A stretch of 64,000 nucleotides of DNA. It comes from Acidobacteriota bacterium (GTDB taxonomy: Bacteria; Actinomycetota; Acidimicrobiia; Acidimicrobiales; RAAP-2). The notes below the pieces were generated by a model. That model did no database searches. It was not told the DNA's origin and was given only the letters and a program-made list of their open reading frames with translations. This document shows, piece by piece, positions 25,525 to 34,219 of the stretch. The stretch spans positions 20,273 through 84,272 of the forward strand of contig JAGWHY010000004.1 of the NCBI GenBank assembly GCA_028873575.1, in the 5' to 3' direction. How positions within the stretch are numbered: position 1 is the stretch's first letter; each line of letters opens with the position of its first letter. A program made the position numbers and the translations under genes.

Positions 25525-26721
25525 ATGAAGATTCTCGTTCTGGGTGGCGACGGATTTTGCGGCTGGCCGACGTCGCTGCACCTCTCCGATCAAGGGCACG
25601 AGATCACGATCGTCGACAACTTGAGCCGTCGTGAAATTGACCTGGAACTCGAGGTGGAGTCCCTGACCCCGATTCGCCCGATGGGCGAACGTCTCCGGGT
25701 CTGGAAGGAACTGACGGGCAACGAAATTCGCTTCGTGCACCTGGACTTGGCCGAAGAGTACGACCGGCTTGAGGCACTGATTGCCGAGACCGCGCCCGAC
25801 GCCATCGTGCACTTCGGCGAACAGCGCGCCGCGCCGTACTCCATGCGCTCGACGGCGGCCAAGCGCTACACCGTCGACAACAACGTGCGTGGCACGCACA
25901 ACGTCCTGGCGGCAATCGTCGCGACCGGCCTCGACGTCGCGCTGGTGCACTTAGGGACGATGGGCGTCTACGGCTACGGCTGGTCGGGCTCGGCGCCAAT
26001 CCCCGAGGGCTACTTGACCGTGAAGGTCCCCACCCCCGACGGCGACATTGACCGAGAGATCTTGCACCCGGCGAACCCTGGGTCGGTGTACCACATGACC
26101 AAGACGCTCGACCAGTTGCTCTTCGCCTTTTACGCGAAGAACGACGGACTGCGCATCTCCGACCTGCACCAGGGCATTGTTTGGGGAACCCAGACGCCCC
26201 AAACGGTCCTCGACGAACGACTCATCAACCGCTTCGACTACGACGGTGACTACGGCACCGTGTTGAATCGCTTCTTGATGCAGGCGGCGATTGGTCACCC
26301 CCTCACGGTGCACGGCACGGGTGGTCAGACGCGCGCGTTCATTCACATCCGCGACACCGTGCGCTGCATTCAAATTGCGCTGGAGAATCCGCCGGCCGCC
26401 GGCGATCAGGTGAAGGTCTTCAACCAGGTCACCGAGACGCACCGCGTCGCGGAACTGGCCGAGATGATTTCTAAGTTGACGGGCGTCGAGGTGGCGTACC
26501 TGCCCAACCCGCGCAAGGAGGCCGCTGAGAACGAGCTCAACGTTGATCGAGAAAAGTTCTTGGAGTTGGGCCTCAACCCCACGCGACTTTCCGAAGGACT
26601 GCTCGAAGAATCTCGCGACGTCGCCGTGAAGTATCGCGACCGCGCCGACACCACGAAGATCATCGCTCGCTCCACCTGGCGCAAGGGCATGGAAGTCTCG
26701 CCCGACCTCGTCAAGGAGTAA
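25525..26721 (+). CDS. sqdB: NAD-dependent epimerase/dehydratase, UDP-sulfoquinovose synthase-like
   Basis: 398 residues of the extended SDR family, matching SQD1/SqdB/Agl3 in length and motifs. NAD-binding glycine motif GGDGFCGWP at the N-terminus, HFGEQRAAPYSM and HLGTMGVYGYG in the middle, and catalytic YxxxK as YHMTK. SqdB makes UDP-sulfoquinovose from UDP-glucose and sulfite, the head group donor for sulfolipid SQDG. ATG with Shine-Dalgarno TAGGAG. Divergence from a PHO-boxed phosphate symporter fits the known phosphate-sparing role of sulfolipid. A glycosyltransferase partner (SqdX-like) is not in the window; S-layer or glycan sulfoquinovose is an alternative use. Confidence 0.85.
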   Translation: MKILVLGGDGFCGWPTSLHLSDQGHEITIVDNLSRREIDLELEVESLTPIRPMGERLRVWKELTGNEIRFVHLDLAEEYDRLEALIAETAPDAIVHFGEQRAAPYSMRSTAAKRYTVDNNVRGTHNVLAAIVATGLDVALVHLGTMGVYGYGWSGSAPIPEGYLTVKVPTPDGDIDREILHPANPGSVYHMTKTLDQLLFAFYAKNDGLRISDLHQGIVWGTQTPQTVLDERLINRFDYDGDYGTVLNRFLMQAAIGHPLTVHGTGGQTRAFIHIRDTVRCIQIALENPPAAGDQVKVFNQVTETHRVAELAEMISKLTGVEVAYLPNPRKEAAENELNVDREKFLELGLNPTRLSEGLLEESRDVAVKYRDRADTTKIIARSTWRKGMEVSPDLVKE

Positions 26722-26728
26722 CGAAGAA

Positions 26729-26749
26729 TCCCCGTCCTAGTGACGGGGA
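26729..26749 (+). terminator. hairpin after the sqdB-like gene
   Basis: TCCCCGTC-CTAGT-GACGGGGA: perfect 8-bp stem with 5-nt loop, starting 7 nt after the stop. No T tract follows, so it may act as a Rho-independent-like or stabilising 3' hairpin. Confidence 0.45.
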
Positions 26750-26766
26750 CGTGTGAGAATCAAGCC

Positions 26767-27237
26767 GTGCCGTCGATCTACGAGTACGTGCGCCACCCTC
26801 GAGCCGAGGAGTTGCGTGCCAGTAAACCCGTCAAGACGGCGGACGTGCGACGCACGAATCACCCCAACTTTTTCGTGCGACTCAACGCGCGCTTTGGCCT
26901 GAAGGTGACCTTGGCCGTGGGGACGATGTGGTGCGCGTACCTCTTCACGGTGCTGGCCCTCTTCGCACTGCCGTCCGCGATCAAACAAGGGACCTACTAC
27001 ATCATCGTGTGGCTTTCGAGCAGCTTTTTGCAACTGGTGCTGCTGCCCATCATCATCGTGGGCCAGAACATTCAAGCCACCGCGGCCGACAAGCGCGCCG
27101 AGGACACCTACAAAGACGCCGAAGCCGTGCTCAAAGAGGCCGAGGAGATCCAACAGCATCTCCTCGCCCAGGATCAGGCAATTTCGGACATCGTGGCGCG
27201 CCTCGAAAAGCTCGTGGCGCCCCCGGCGAGCGCCTAG
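26767..27237 (+). CDS. DUF1003-like membrane protein with C-terminal coiled coil
   Basis: About 156 residues. Two helices (GLKVTLAVGTMWCAYLFTVL region and IIVWLSSSFLQLVLLPIII) are followed by VGQNIQATAADKRAEDTYKD and a helical, charged coiled-coil tail. The QN.Q..DK..ED.Y segment after the second helix is the DUF1003 signature layout. Function of the family is unknown. The GTG at 26767 has GAGAAT 6 nt upstream, the leaderless pattern; an upstream open frame to 26740 runs into the hairpin and is unlikely. Confidence 0.65.
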   Translation: MPSIYEYVRHPRAEELRASKPVKTADVRRTNHPNFFVRLNARFGLKVTLAVGTMWCAYLFTVLALFALPSAIKQGTYYIIVWLSSSFLQLVLLPIIIVGQNIQATAADKRAEDTYKDAEAVLKEAEEIQQHLLAQDQAISDIVARLEKLVAPPASA

Positions 27238-27246
27238 GCGTGCGGC

Positions 27247-28491
27247 CTAACGGACGCCGGCGCTTTGGGCCGCGTCCGCTATCTGGCTACGTAACTCGTT
27301 CCAGGTGGGTAAGCAGCCCTTCAAGATGGCCAGGCGAAACGGCTCGGCGAACTGCGCGAAGTTGGCGCACTGCGTATTCGTCGAGACCGTGGCCAGCATG
27401 CTCGCGCCGACCGTGAGGTACGTCATCGCGCGAATCAAGTGGTTGACGCGTTTCTTCTCGTCGTCGCTCGCGTTTTCGAGAGAGTTGACGACCTTCGCGA
27501 GCCCACTGGTCTGATCTTGAATGGCGTTGAGCAGTAGCTCGTTGTACGGCGCGGCGAGGGCGAACTCCGTGGTGAAGGCGCGTCGTACCGAGTGTTCGGG
27601 GCTGGTCGCGCGATAGAGCATCTTGGAGATCGCGTCTTCTTCGAGAACGCGCACGAAGTTACTCGCGCGCATCCAGCGCGCGCGCATTAGTTCACGAAAC
27701 GACGTCGCGACGAGATCCTCTTTGGAGTCGTGCAGTTTGTAGATCGCGCCGGGTGAGCAGTTGGCGCGACGCGCGATGCGCGAAATCGTCGCCCGGGTGT
27801 AGCCACTGCGACCGACGACGAGGAAAGTGGCCCACGCTAACTGCGAGCGAAGGTCGTTGGACGTGGGGGCGGTGTCGTGAATGAGCGTCTCGGTGAAGGG
27901 GCGCACGGGCACCGTACGGGGATCGGTCTCGAGTACTTCGAGGAGCACGCCTTCGACGATGCTCTGATACTCCTCGTCGCGACCGAGGTACGCGTCGGCG
28001 AAGATCTCCGCCACCATCATCGCGAAGAGCATCAGCGCGCGGGTGAACTCCGGCGACGCGTCGGGTGACTTCGTGTCTTCGGCCTCGAGTGATCCCTTGA
28101 TGAAGATTTCGACCTCTTCGAGCAGGGTCGGCAGTCGACGGGCCGTCATCAGGAGTTGGATGGCGGCTACGTCGTTCGGACCCGCGTTCTTGACGTGCGT
28201 GAAGAGCGCCGCGGCACTCTCGGCGCCCGGACTCTTCGCGGCGTTCAGACAGAGGTCAAAGAGTGTGTTGATTCGTTCACCGAGTCGCGAAATCCATAGG
28301 TCCACCAGGAGCTCACCAAAGTCCTCGTAGCGCGCGTAGGTTGCGCCGTGCGTGAGGCCGGCCCGGTGACTGACGTCACGCAGCGAAAGGTGGTCGACGC
28401 CCACGCGCATCAGTTCGTCGATGGCCGCGTCGCGAATGGCCGAGTCGTTCGCGACGGCCCGCGCGCTACGGGTCCGGCTGGTTTTAGGCAT
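27247..28491 (-). CDS. tandem TetR-family regulator (two TetR modules in one chain)
   Basis: About 414 residues, twice the usual TetR size. Module 1 has its HTH in about residues 20-61 (LSLRDVSHRAGLTHGATYARY), followed by a ligand/dimerisation helical domain. Module 2 has a second HTH in about 219-261 (TRATISRIARRANCSPGAIYKL) with its own C-terminal domain. The start is ATG 28491; the frame continues upstream without conservation. A single chain with two HTHs can form a pseudo-dimer on DNA. Similar double TetR proteins occur in actinobacteria near acyl-CoA metabolism genes; here an acyl-CoA dehydrogenase is 1 kb away. Confidence 0.8.
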   Translation of the reverse strand: MPKTSRTRSARAVANDSAIRDAAIDELMRVGVDHLSLRDVSHRAGLTHGATYARYEDFGELLVDLWISRLGERINTLFDLCLNAAKSPGAESAAALFTHVKNAGPNDVAAIQLLMTARRLPTLLEEVEIFIKGSLEAEDTKSPDASPEFTRALMLFAMMVAEIFADAYLGRDEEYQSIVEGVLLEVLETDPRTVPVRPFTETLIHDTAPTSNDLRSQLAWATFLVVGRSGYTRATISRIARRANCSPGAIYKLHDSKEDLVATSFRELMRARWMRASNFVRVLEEDAISKMLYRATSPEHSVRRAFTTEFALAAPYNELLLNAIQDQTSGLAKVVNSLENASDDEKKRVNHLIRAMTYLTVGASMLATVSTNTQCANFAQFAEPFRLAILKGCLPTWNELRSQIADAAQSAGVR

Positions 28492-28573
28492 ACCCCAGGG
28501 TAACGAACAAACGCAGAATCGCCTCGCATGGTGGGCGCCACGGGAGGCGTCGGGTAGGTGCGAAGATTGGCGC

Positions 28574-28717
28574 GTGACGCCTCTTCTGCTGTCGACCGTG
28601 GTGAACGTGCACCGCGGGGTGGCGTTGCCGGCGGCGCGCGTCATCGTCGTCGCCGTACCGGTCACGATTGGCTTTCTGTACTGGTACTTGATCGCGCGGC
28701 GTCGGGGCGGACGTTGA
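28574..28717 (+). CDS. small one-helix membrane protein (47 aa)
   Basis: Codes for 47 residues with one helix (ARVIVVAVPVTIGFLYWYLI) and a basic C-terminus (ARRRGGR). GTG at 28574 has GAAGAT 6 nt upstream, and its TGA overlaps the TTG start of the next gene, so the two appear translationally coupled. That coupling and clean topology support it as real. It could anchor or assist the HODM-like protein encoded next. No homologue recognised. Confidence 0.45.
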   Translation: MTPLLLSTVVNVHRGVALPAARVIVVAVPVTIGFLYWYLIARRRGGR

Positions 28718-29523
28718 GTATTCCCTACGTACCCCTCGACGGTCGCGATTGGCGATTCACGATGGGACTGCGTCCCCTCAACGTCGCGAAGTGGCTGGAG
28801 TTCGACGAGCACGTCGACGACGAACTGGCGCTAAAGACGCAACTGTTGCGCGAACGATACGACGACGTCGTCGCGACGCTGCCGGGTAGCGAGGAAGCCG
28901 CGGCGGAACTCGTGCGCGAACTTACGGCGAACCTTGAGTCGTACCATCCGACGCGCTCGCGCGCGATCAGCGACGAACACCCCATCGTCGCGGCCAGTCG
29001 ACTCGTGCAAGAGGACCTGTGTCTCCTCGAGCGGCGCGACGCGTGGCGCTTAAGCGCGGCCTGCGTGTGCTTTCCTTCACGGTGGTCGCTGGCGAGCAAG
29101 CTGGGCGCGACGCTCGACGAGATTCACGGTCCCGTGCCCGGTTACGACGACGCGCTGGCCGGGCCGACGAACGCCTTTTTTGATCGACTCGGCGCCGAGC
29201 GATCGTACTGGCGACTGAACTGGACGTTGCTTGATTCGCCGGTGCTGCACCAACCACGTGGCGCGCGACGTCCGCCGAGCGGCGCGCTGTCGGACTGGTT
29301 CTTTCGCGTGGAGCGTCAAACGCTGCGACGCTTGGCGCGCAGCGGGGCCGTCGTCTTTACGATTCGCACCTACGTCGCGCCGGCGACCACGCTGGTGCGC
29401 GAGCACCCGGACTTTGGCGAGCACCTGTGGCGCGCGCTGGCGTCGGCGCCACCCGCGGTGCAGGACTACAAGGGATGGCGAGGCGTCGCCGATCGACTCG
29501 CGGACGCGCTCAGGAGCGGATGA
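28714..29523 (+). CDS. DUF3445 protein, heme-dependent oxidative N-demethylase-like
   Basis: 269 residues matching PF11927. Family landmarks are the N-terminal IPYVPLDGRDWRFTMGLRPL, the central ACVCFPSRWSLASKLG, and IHGPVPGYD, and the C-terminal RTYVAPATTLV. The one characterised member type is the alpha subunit of a heme-dependent dimethylamine/N-demethylase. Because the N-terminal motif is conserved, the TTG at 28714 is preferred over the in-frame ATG 48 nt later. Substrate here unknown. Its 3' end overlaps the convergent acyl-CoA dehydrogenase gene by 14 nt. Confidence 0.78.
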   Translation: MSIPYVPLDGRDWRFTMGLRPLNVAKWLEFDEHVDDELALKTQLLRERYDDVVATLPGSEEAAAELVRELTANLESYHPTRSRAISDEHPIVAASRLVQEDLCLLERRDAWRLSAACVCFPSRWSLASKLGATLDEIHGPVPGYDDALAGPTNAFFDRLGAERSYWRLNWTLLDSPVLHQPRGARRPPSGALSDWFFRVERQTLRRLARSGAVVFTIRTYVAPATTLVREHPDFGEHLWRALASAPPAVQDYKGWRGVADRLADALRSG

Positions 29524-30730
29524 GGTCCTTCGCGATCGCGATCACCTGCATCTCGTCGGTGCCGGCGTAGATGCGAAGGACGCGCGCGTCACGGCTCAGC
29601 TGTTCGACGCGGTACTCCGCGATGTAGCCGTTGCCGCCAAAGACCTGGATCGCGTCGTCGGCGACCTGACAGGCCGCCTGCGCGGCGTAGAGCTTCATGG
29701 CCGAGGCCTCGGCAAAACTGGGCGTGACCCCGTCGAGGGAGCGTTCCACGTGCGCGAACACCATGTTGCGCACGTTGAGGCGAGCGACCTCCATGTTGGC
29801 CAACTTCAACTGCACGAGTTGGTACTCGCCTATCGCCGTACCCCAAAGCTTGCGCTCCTTCGCGTAGGCCACCGCGAGTCGACAGCACTCTTCGATGATG
29901 CCGAGCGCCATCGCCGCGACGCCCGCGCGCTCGGCCACGAAGTTGTCCTTCGCGCTCTGGCGACCGCCGCCGCGCGGCTCTTCGGTTTCGCCCAAAAGTC
30001 GATCGCGTCCGACGCGCACGTCACTCAAGAAGACCTCACCCGTGGGTGAACCGTGCTGACCCATTTTGCGCATGGGCTTGGCCTGCTCGAGTCCGTCCAT
30101 GCCCTTGTCGAGCACGAAGGTGAGCACCTTGCGATCGCGCCAGGGCGTGTCGCTGCCGTCGTCGAGTTTCGCGTAGAGGACGATCGTGTCGGCGTAGGGG
30201 CCGTTGGTGATCCACGTCTTTTGGCCGTTGAGTACGTACTCGTCTCCGTCACGGCGCGCGCTGGTACGCATGCCACCCAACGCGTCCGAACCGGAGTCGG
30301 GTTCGGTGATGGCCCACGCGCCGACTTTGTCGAGGGTCATGAGATCAAGGGCCCAGCGCTCCATCTGGGCGGGCGTGCCGAGTTTGTTGATAGTGCCCGC
30401 CGCGAGTCCGGTCGACACGCCCAGTGAGGTGACGAGGCCCGGACTGACGCGACACAACTCAATCGTGGGGATGAGCGTGAGCGCGGGGTCACCGCCCCCG
30501 CGTCGCGGCGCTGGCGCGTCGTCGCCGAGACGTTTGCGCTCGAGTTGGCGCTTGAAGTTTTCTTCGGCCATCGCGCGAAGGCCGAAGGTTCGGTACATCG
30601 TGCGAAGGATCTCGTAGGGCGGCAGACCGTGGTGTTCGAGGTCGTCGAGGTGGGGGCGAATCTCCTCGTCCACGAATCGACGCATGACGTCAATGATCGC
30701 CTGGTGTTCTTCCGACCACTGATACATCAC
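29510..30730 (-). CDS. acyl-CoA dehydrogenase
   Basis: 406 residues, full-length flavoprotein of the ACAD family. Motifs: AWAITEPDSGSDALGGMRT (FAD/substrate loop), GQKTWITNGPYAD, and the C-terminal QVFGGNGYIAEYRVEQL and RIYAGTDEMQVIAIA. It oxidises acyl-CoA to enoyl-CoA. The inserted Gly/Arg-rich stretch near residue 75 (APAPRRGGGDP) is a species-specific loop. Chain-length or branched-chain specificity cannot be read off. A tandem TetR regulator is nearby. Confidence 0.92.
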   Translation of the reverse strand: MMYQWSEEHQAIIDVMRRFVDEEIRPHLDDLEHHGLPPYEILRTMYRTFGLRAMAEENFKRQLERKRLGDDAPAPRRGGGDPALTLIPTIELCRVSPGLVTSLGVSTGLAAGTINKLGTPAQMERWALDLMTLDKVGAWAITEPDSGSDALGGMRTSARRDGDEYVLNGQKTWITNGPYADTIVLYAKLDDGSDTPWRDRKVLTFVLDKGMDGLEQAKPMRKMGQHGSPTGEVFLSDVRVGRDRLLGETEEPRGGGRQSAKDNFVAERAGVAAMALGIIEECCRLAVAYAKERKLWGTAIGEYQLVQLKLANMEVARLNVRNMVFAHVERSLDGVTPSFAEASAMKLYAAQAACQVADDAIQVFGGNGYIAEYRVEQLSRDARVLRIYAGTDEMQVIAIAKDLIRS

Positions 30731-30757
30731 GCACCCCCGCGTCTCGCGAGGGCCATC

Positions 30758-31378
30758 CTAAGGGACGACGGAAGAACCTTTCGCTCCACTCAACATCTGT
30801 TCGAGATACGCGCGCAGCCAAAACGATTGACCGAGTGCCACCAGTACCGGCGCGACGCCGAGCCAGGGGTCTTGGTGAAACTGCAAGGTGAAGAGGACTA
30901 ACAAGACGGTGTCGGACACGACGCGACGCGTGGGTGACGCGCCGAGGCGTTGGGTGAGTTGCGCGTTGACGACCTCGACGTTGACCAGGGGCACTAAAGC
31001 GCCCAGTGACCAACGGCCCTGGAGTTCGCGCGCCGCGAAGGCGTAGGCCGCGGAGCCGACGAAGAAGAAGGTCAGCGCCAGCGCCATCGCGCTCGCCGCG
31101 AACCAGGTGGGAACGGGGTGTGCACTCCCGGGCCAGTGCGACAGCACGCTCACGTACAGGCCAAGCCCACCGAGCACACCGACGACGCCGTAGCGCGCGA
31201 CGCGATTGAGCGCGCGCAGCAAGGGCAGCGCGTCAAACACGCGCCGCGTGTCGGGCGCGGACCCGTAGGAACGGGTCATCGCGGACCACGCAGTGCCGGT
31301 CCACACGCGCCACTGGCGTTCGCCCGAGGGGTCGGGGTACCAACCGGGGGGTGGCGTCGCCGACGTCGTCAAACTCAC
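30758..31378 (-). CDS. DUF2510 membrane protein
   Basis: About 206 residues. The N-terminus carries a DUF2510 motif (PPGWYPDPSGERQWRVW), common at the cytoplasmic start of actinobacterial membrane proteins. Four helices follow. GTG at 31378 is used because GAGACT lies 6 nt upstream and it begins just before the DUF2510 motif; the frame runs open to 31531 without conservation. Function unknown. It is divergent from the aldehyde dehydrogenase gene. Confidence 0.65.
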   Translation of the reverse strand: MSLTTSATPPPGWYPDPSGERQWRVWTGTAWSAMTRSYGSAPDTRRVFDALPLLRALNRVARYGVVGVLGGLGLYVSVLSHWPGSAHPVPTWFAASAMALALTFFFVGSAAYAFAARELQGRWSLGALVPLVNVEVVNAQLTQRLGASPTRRVVSDTVLLVLFTLQFHQDPWLGVAPVLVALGQSFWLRAYLEQMLSGAKGSSVVP

Positions 31379-31417
31379 CGCACTAGTCTCCCATGCAAAG
31401 CCGAGTGGGGGGCGTCG

Positions 31418-33160
31418 ATGAGTCGAGTACGGGGGGCGTCGGCACCGACGTCGGGTGCGCAAGATCACGGGGGTCTGGACGAACGCGCGCTGGACGAGGC
31501 GCTCAGTGCGGTCGCGGCGCGCGCACGTCACTGGGCCGAAACGCCTCCCGCACGACGCGCCGAACTACTCGCGCGCGTCGTGGCGGACACGCACGACGTC
31601 GCCGACGCCTGGAGCGCCGCCGGTTGCGCGGCGAAGGGGTACGACCCCTTGAGTGGCGAGGGCGGCGAGGAACTCTTTAGTGGGGTGGGCACCTTCTTGC
31701 GTCTCGCCCAGGCCCTGCGCACGTCGATGCTCGATCTCGCGCGCGTGGGACGGCCGCGCTACCCCGGTCCAGTCAAGCATCGTCCCGGGAACCGTCTGAG
31801 CGTGCAGGTCATGCCGGCGTCAACGTTCGACAAAATTCTCTACGCGCGCCAGACTGGCGAGATCTGGACGCAACCCGGCGTCGACGAGGCGCAGCTTCAG
31901 GCGGGTCAGGCGCTCGCCTACCGCGATCCACTCGCCCACGCGGGCGTCGCCCTGGTACTCGGCGCGGGCAACGTGGGCTCGCTCGGCCCGCGTGACGTGC
32001 TCCACAAACTCTTCGCTGAGGGCAAGGTTGTGGTCTTGAAGGCCAATCCGGTCAACGACTACCTCGTGGAGTACTGGGAGCACGCGTTGGCCGCACTGAT
32101 TGACGAGGGCGTGCTTCGCGTGGTCCGTGGTGGCGCGCAGGTTGGCGCCTACCTAACGGGACACGACCTGGTAGACGAAATTCACGTGACGGGCTCGGAC
32201 AAGACGCACGACGCCATTGTCTTTGGCGTGGGCGACGAGGGTGCCCGGCGCAAGGCGCGCGACGAACGCTTGATCACGAAACCGGTCAGTTGTGAACTCG
32301 GCAGTGTGTCGCCGGTCGTGATCGTGCCCGGTGACTGGAGCGAGAGGGAGATCGAGTACCAGGCTCGCCACGTGGCCTCGATGATCGCCAACAACGCGGG
32401 CTTTAACTGTCTGACGCCGCGCGTCCTGGTTACTTCGGCGCACTGGGCGCAGCGCGCGAAGTTTCTCGACGCGCTCGAGGGCGTCTTCGCGACGCTCGCG
32501 CCGCGGCGCGCGTACTACCCAGGCGCGGCGTCGCGTCGTGACGAGTTTCTCGCCCAACATCCCGAGGCGCGTCAGATCGGCGTCGCCGGCGACGGCGAAA
32601 TGCCTTGGACGCTTATTCGCGACGTCGACGCGACGAACCCCGACGACATCTGCTTCAACGTCGAGGCGTTTTGCGCGCTGACCAGTGAAACCGCCCTCGA
32701 GAGTGCCTCGCCGGCTGACTTCTTAGATGAGGCGACGACATTTTGCAACGAGCGGCTGTGGGGCACGTTGTCGATGACGATTCTCTGTGACCCGCGGACG
32801 ATGAAACGGCCCGACGTCGCGACCGCGCTTGATCGCGCGGTCGCCGAGTTACGCTACGGCTCAATTGGCGTGAATCTCTGGCACGCGATGAGCTTCGCCT
32901 TCGCCACGACCGCGTGGGGCGCCTACCCCGGACACCCCGTCACCGACATTCAGTCGGGGAGCGGTTTCGTTGGCAACACGTACCTGTTCTCCTCGGTGGA
33001 AAAGTCCGTCGTGCGCGGACCCTTCGTCGTCTCCCCGGCGCCGCCCTGGTTCGCGACCAACCGTCACGCGCACGCGACTCTGCGCAAGCTCTTGGACTTC
33101 GAGGCGGCCCCGTCGTGGCGCAAAGTGCCCGCGCTGCTACGCGCGGCTATGACGAAATAG
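31418..33160 (+). CDS. aldehyde dehydrogenase family protein, long atypical form
   Basis: 580 residues, about 80-100 longer than standard ALDHs. The catalytic Cys lies in NNAGFNCLTPRVLV, and the general-base region reads CELGSVSPVVIVPGDW. GAGNVGSLGPRDVLHKLFAEG and VVLKANPVNDYLVEYW form the NAD(P) Rossmann part; VTGSDKTHDAIVFG is the cofactor loop. The N-terminal 90 residues are helical and unlike normal ALDHs. ATG at 31418 has a GGGGGG tract upstream. Members of this branch are mostly uncharacterised. Confidence 0.82.
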   Translation: MSRVRGASAPTSGAQDHGGLDERALDEALSAVAARARHWAETPPARRAELLARVVADTHDVADAWSAAGCAAKGYDPLSGEGGEELFSGVGTFLRLAQALRTSMLDLARVGRPRYPGPVKHRPGNRLSVQVMPASTFDKILYARQTGEIWTQPGVDEAQLQAGQALAYRDPLAHAGVALVLGAGNVGSLGPRDVLHKLFAEGKVVVLKANPVNDYLVEYWEHALAALIDEGVLRVVRGGAQVGAYLTGHDLVDEIHVTGSDKTHDAIVFGVGDEGARRKARDERLITKPVSCELGSVSPVVIVPGDWSEREIEYQARHVASMIANNAGFNCLTPRVLVTSAHWAQRAKFLDALEGVFATLAPRRAYYPGAASRRDEFLAQHPEARQIGVAGDGEMPWTLIRDVDATNPDDICFNVEAFCALTSETALESASPADFLDEATTFCNERLWGTLSMTILCDPRTMKRPDVATALDRAVAELRYGSIGVNLWHAMSFAFATTAWGAYPGHPVTDIQSGSGFVGNTYLFSSVEKSVVRGPFVVSPAPPWFATNRHAHATLRKLLDFEAAPSWRKVPALLRAAMTK

Positions 33161-34190
33161 GCAGCGAGACCAGCGTCGTCGCGCCCACCGCGGCGCAACG
33201 ACGCGGTCCACAGGCGACGTTGAGCAGTCCCGTGGGCACGTAGCGCAACGTGACGGGCTCGACGCGAGCGCCGTTCACGCGTTCGAGCCGCGGCGCGTTC
33301 GTGGCGCTGGCGCCCACCGCGACGCATCGTCGTAGCGAGGCGCACGCGAAGGCGTTCGTTCCCGGCAGCGTCGCTAGTCGCGACCAACGCCCGCCGAAGT
33401 TTGCGGTGCGCACGACTTCGCTCGATCCGGCGTTGGCTAACGCGACGCAAGTGGTCCGACGACACTGGGCCACGTTCAGCGAAGTCCACGTACGAGGGAC
33501 CGTGAGTGTGGTCCACGTGACACCACCGTCGCGGGTGACGGCGAGGGACGCGCGGTCGGCACTCGACGCGCTCACCAAACAGTTAAAGATCGCCGCGCAG
33601 GCGACTGACGTCACGCTTTCGCCGCTGGCCCACGACATCGTGAGCGGCGTGGACCACGTGAGGCCCGCGTCGGCCGAGAAACTGAAACGCTCGTCGCCGT
33701 TCGCGCCAAGGTCAACCAGATCGCAGTTACCCGCGGCGTCGCACGACAGCGCGCGCACGCCGAGTCCGCCCGGTGGCGGCGTCGCGTTCATCAGTTCGTG
33801 CGTCGTCGCGTCAAAACGCCAGAGCAGATCGGCGCGGCCGTCGGTCCCCGCGACGAGACAGGAGTTCGCGCTACAGGCGGTCGTCGCGAGCGACGGTGCC
33901 GTCGCGACCGGGGTCGCGAGAGTGACCCAGTGGCCACTCGGCGTCGCGAACTGGGCGGTGGCGACCGGTCCGACGCCACTGAGTGACGTCCCGGTCGCGA
34001 CGCACACGTCGTCGCGCGCGCAGCCGACCTGTGAGAGGGCGACGGAGATGCTCGAGGCCGGTACCCCGAGTACGGGGGGTGTCGCGCGCGAGCTCGACGA
34101 GCCACAGGCGCTGAGCACCAGCGTCGAGGTGAGTATCGCGCCCGCGACGACGAGGCGTGCGCGACGACGTCGAGAGGCGGATCGTGACAT
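33147..34190 (-). CDS. lipoprotein, beta-propeller-like with Cys-rich repeats
   Basis: 347 residues with a signal peptide and lipobox (TLVLSACGSS), so a membrane-anchored lipoprotein. Repeated blades each contain a short Cys pair (VGCARDDVCVATG, TACSANSCLVAG, LSCDAAGNCDLV, VACAAIFNCLVS, AQCRRTTCVAL, FACASLRRCVAVG, VACGPRRCAAVG), interleaved with Asp-box-like TRDGGVTWTT and SADAGLTWST. This is a seven-fold pattern that could close as a disulfide-stapled propeller. No enzyme motif seen. It is convergent with the aldehyde dehydrogenase gene. Confidence 0.72.
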   Translation of the reverse strand: MSRSASRRRRARLVVAGAILTSTLVLSACGSSSSRATPPVLGVPASSISVALSQVGCARDDVCVATGTSLSGVGPVATAQFATPSGHWVTLATPVATAPSLATTACSANSCLVAGTDGRADLLWRFDATTHELMNATPPPGGLGVRALSCDAAGNCDLVDLGANGDERFSFSADAGLTWSTPLTMSWASGESVTSVACAAIFNCLVSASSADRASLAVTRDGGVTWTTLTVPRTWTSLNVAQCRRTTCVALANAGSSEVVRTANFGGRWSRLATLPGTNAFACASLRRCVAVGASATNAPRLERVNGARVEPVTLRYVPTGLLNVACGPRRCAAVGATTLVSLPISS

Positions 34191-34219
34191 GAGTGGTCTC
34201 CGCGCCGAGGGCGCCGCGG

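Noticed and set aside
31393..31680. ATG just after TAGTCT giving a frame overlapping the aldehyde dehydrogenase start
   Set aside because: The position mimics the leaderless rule, but the frame encodes low-complexity sequence and is out of phase with the conserved ALDH coding region.
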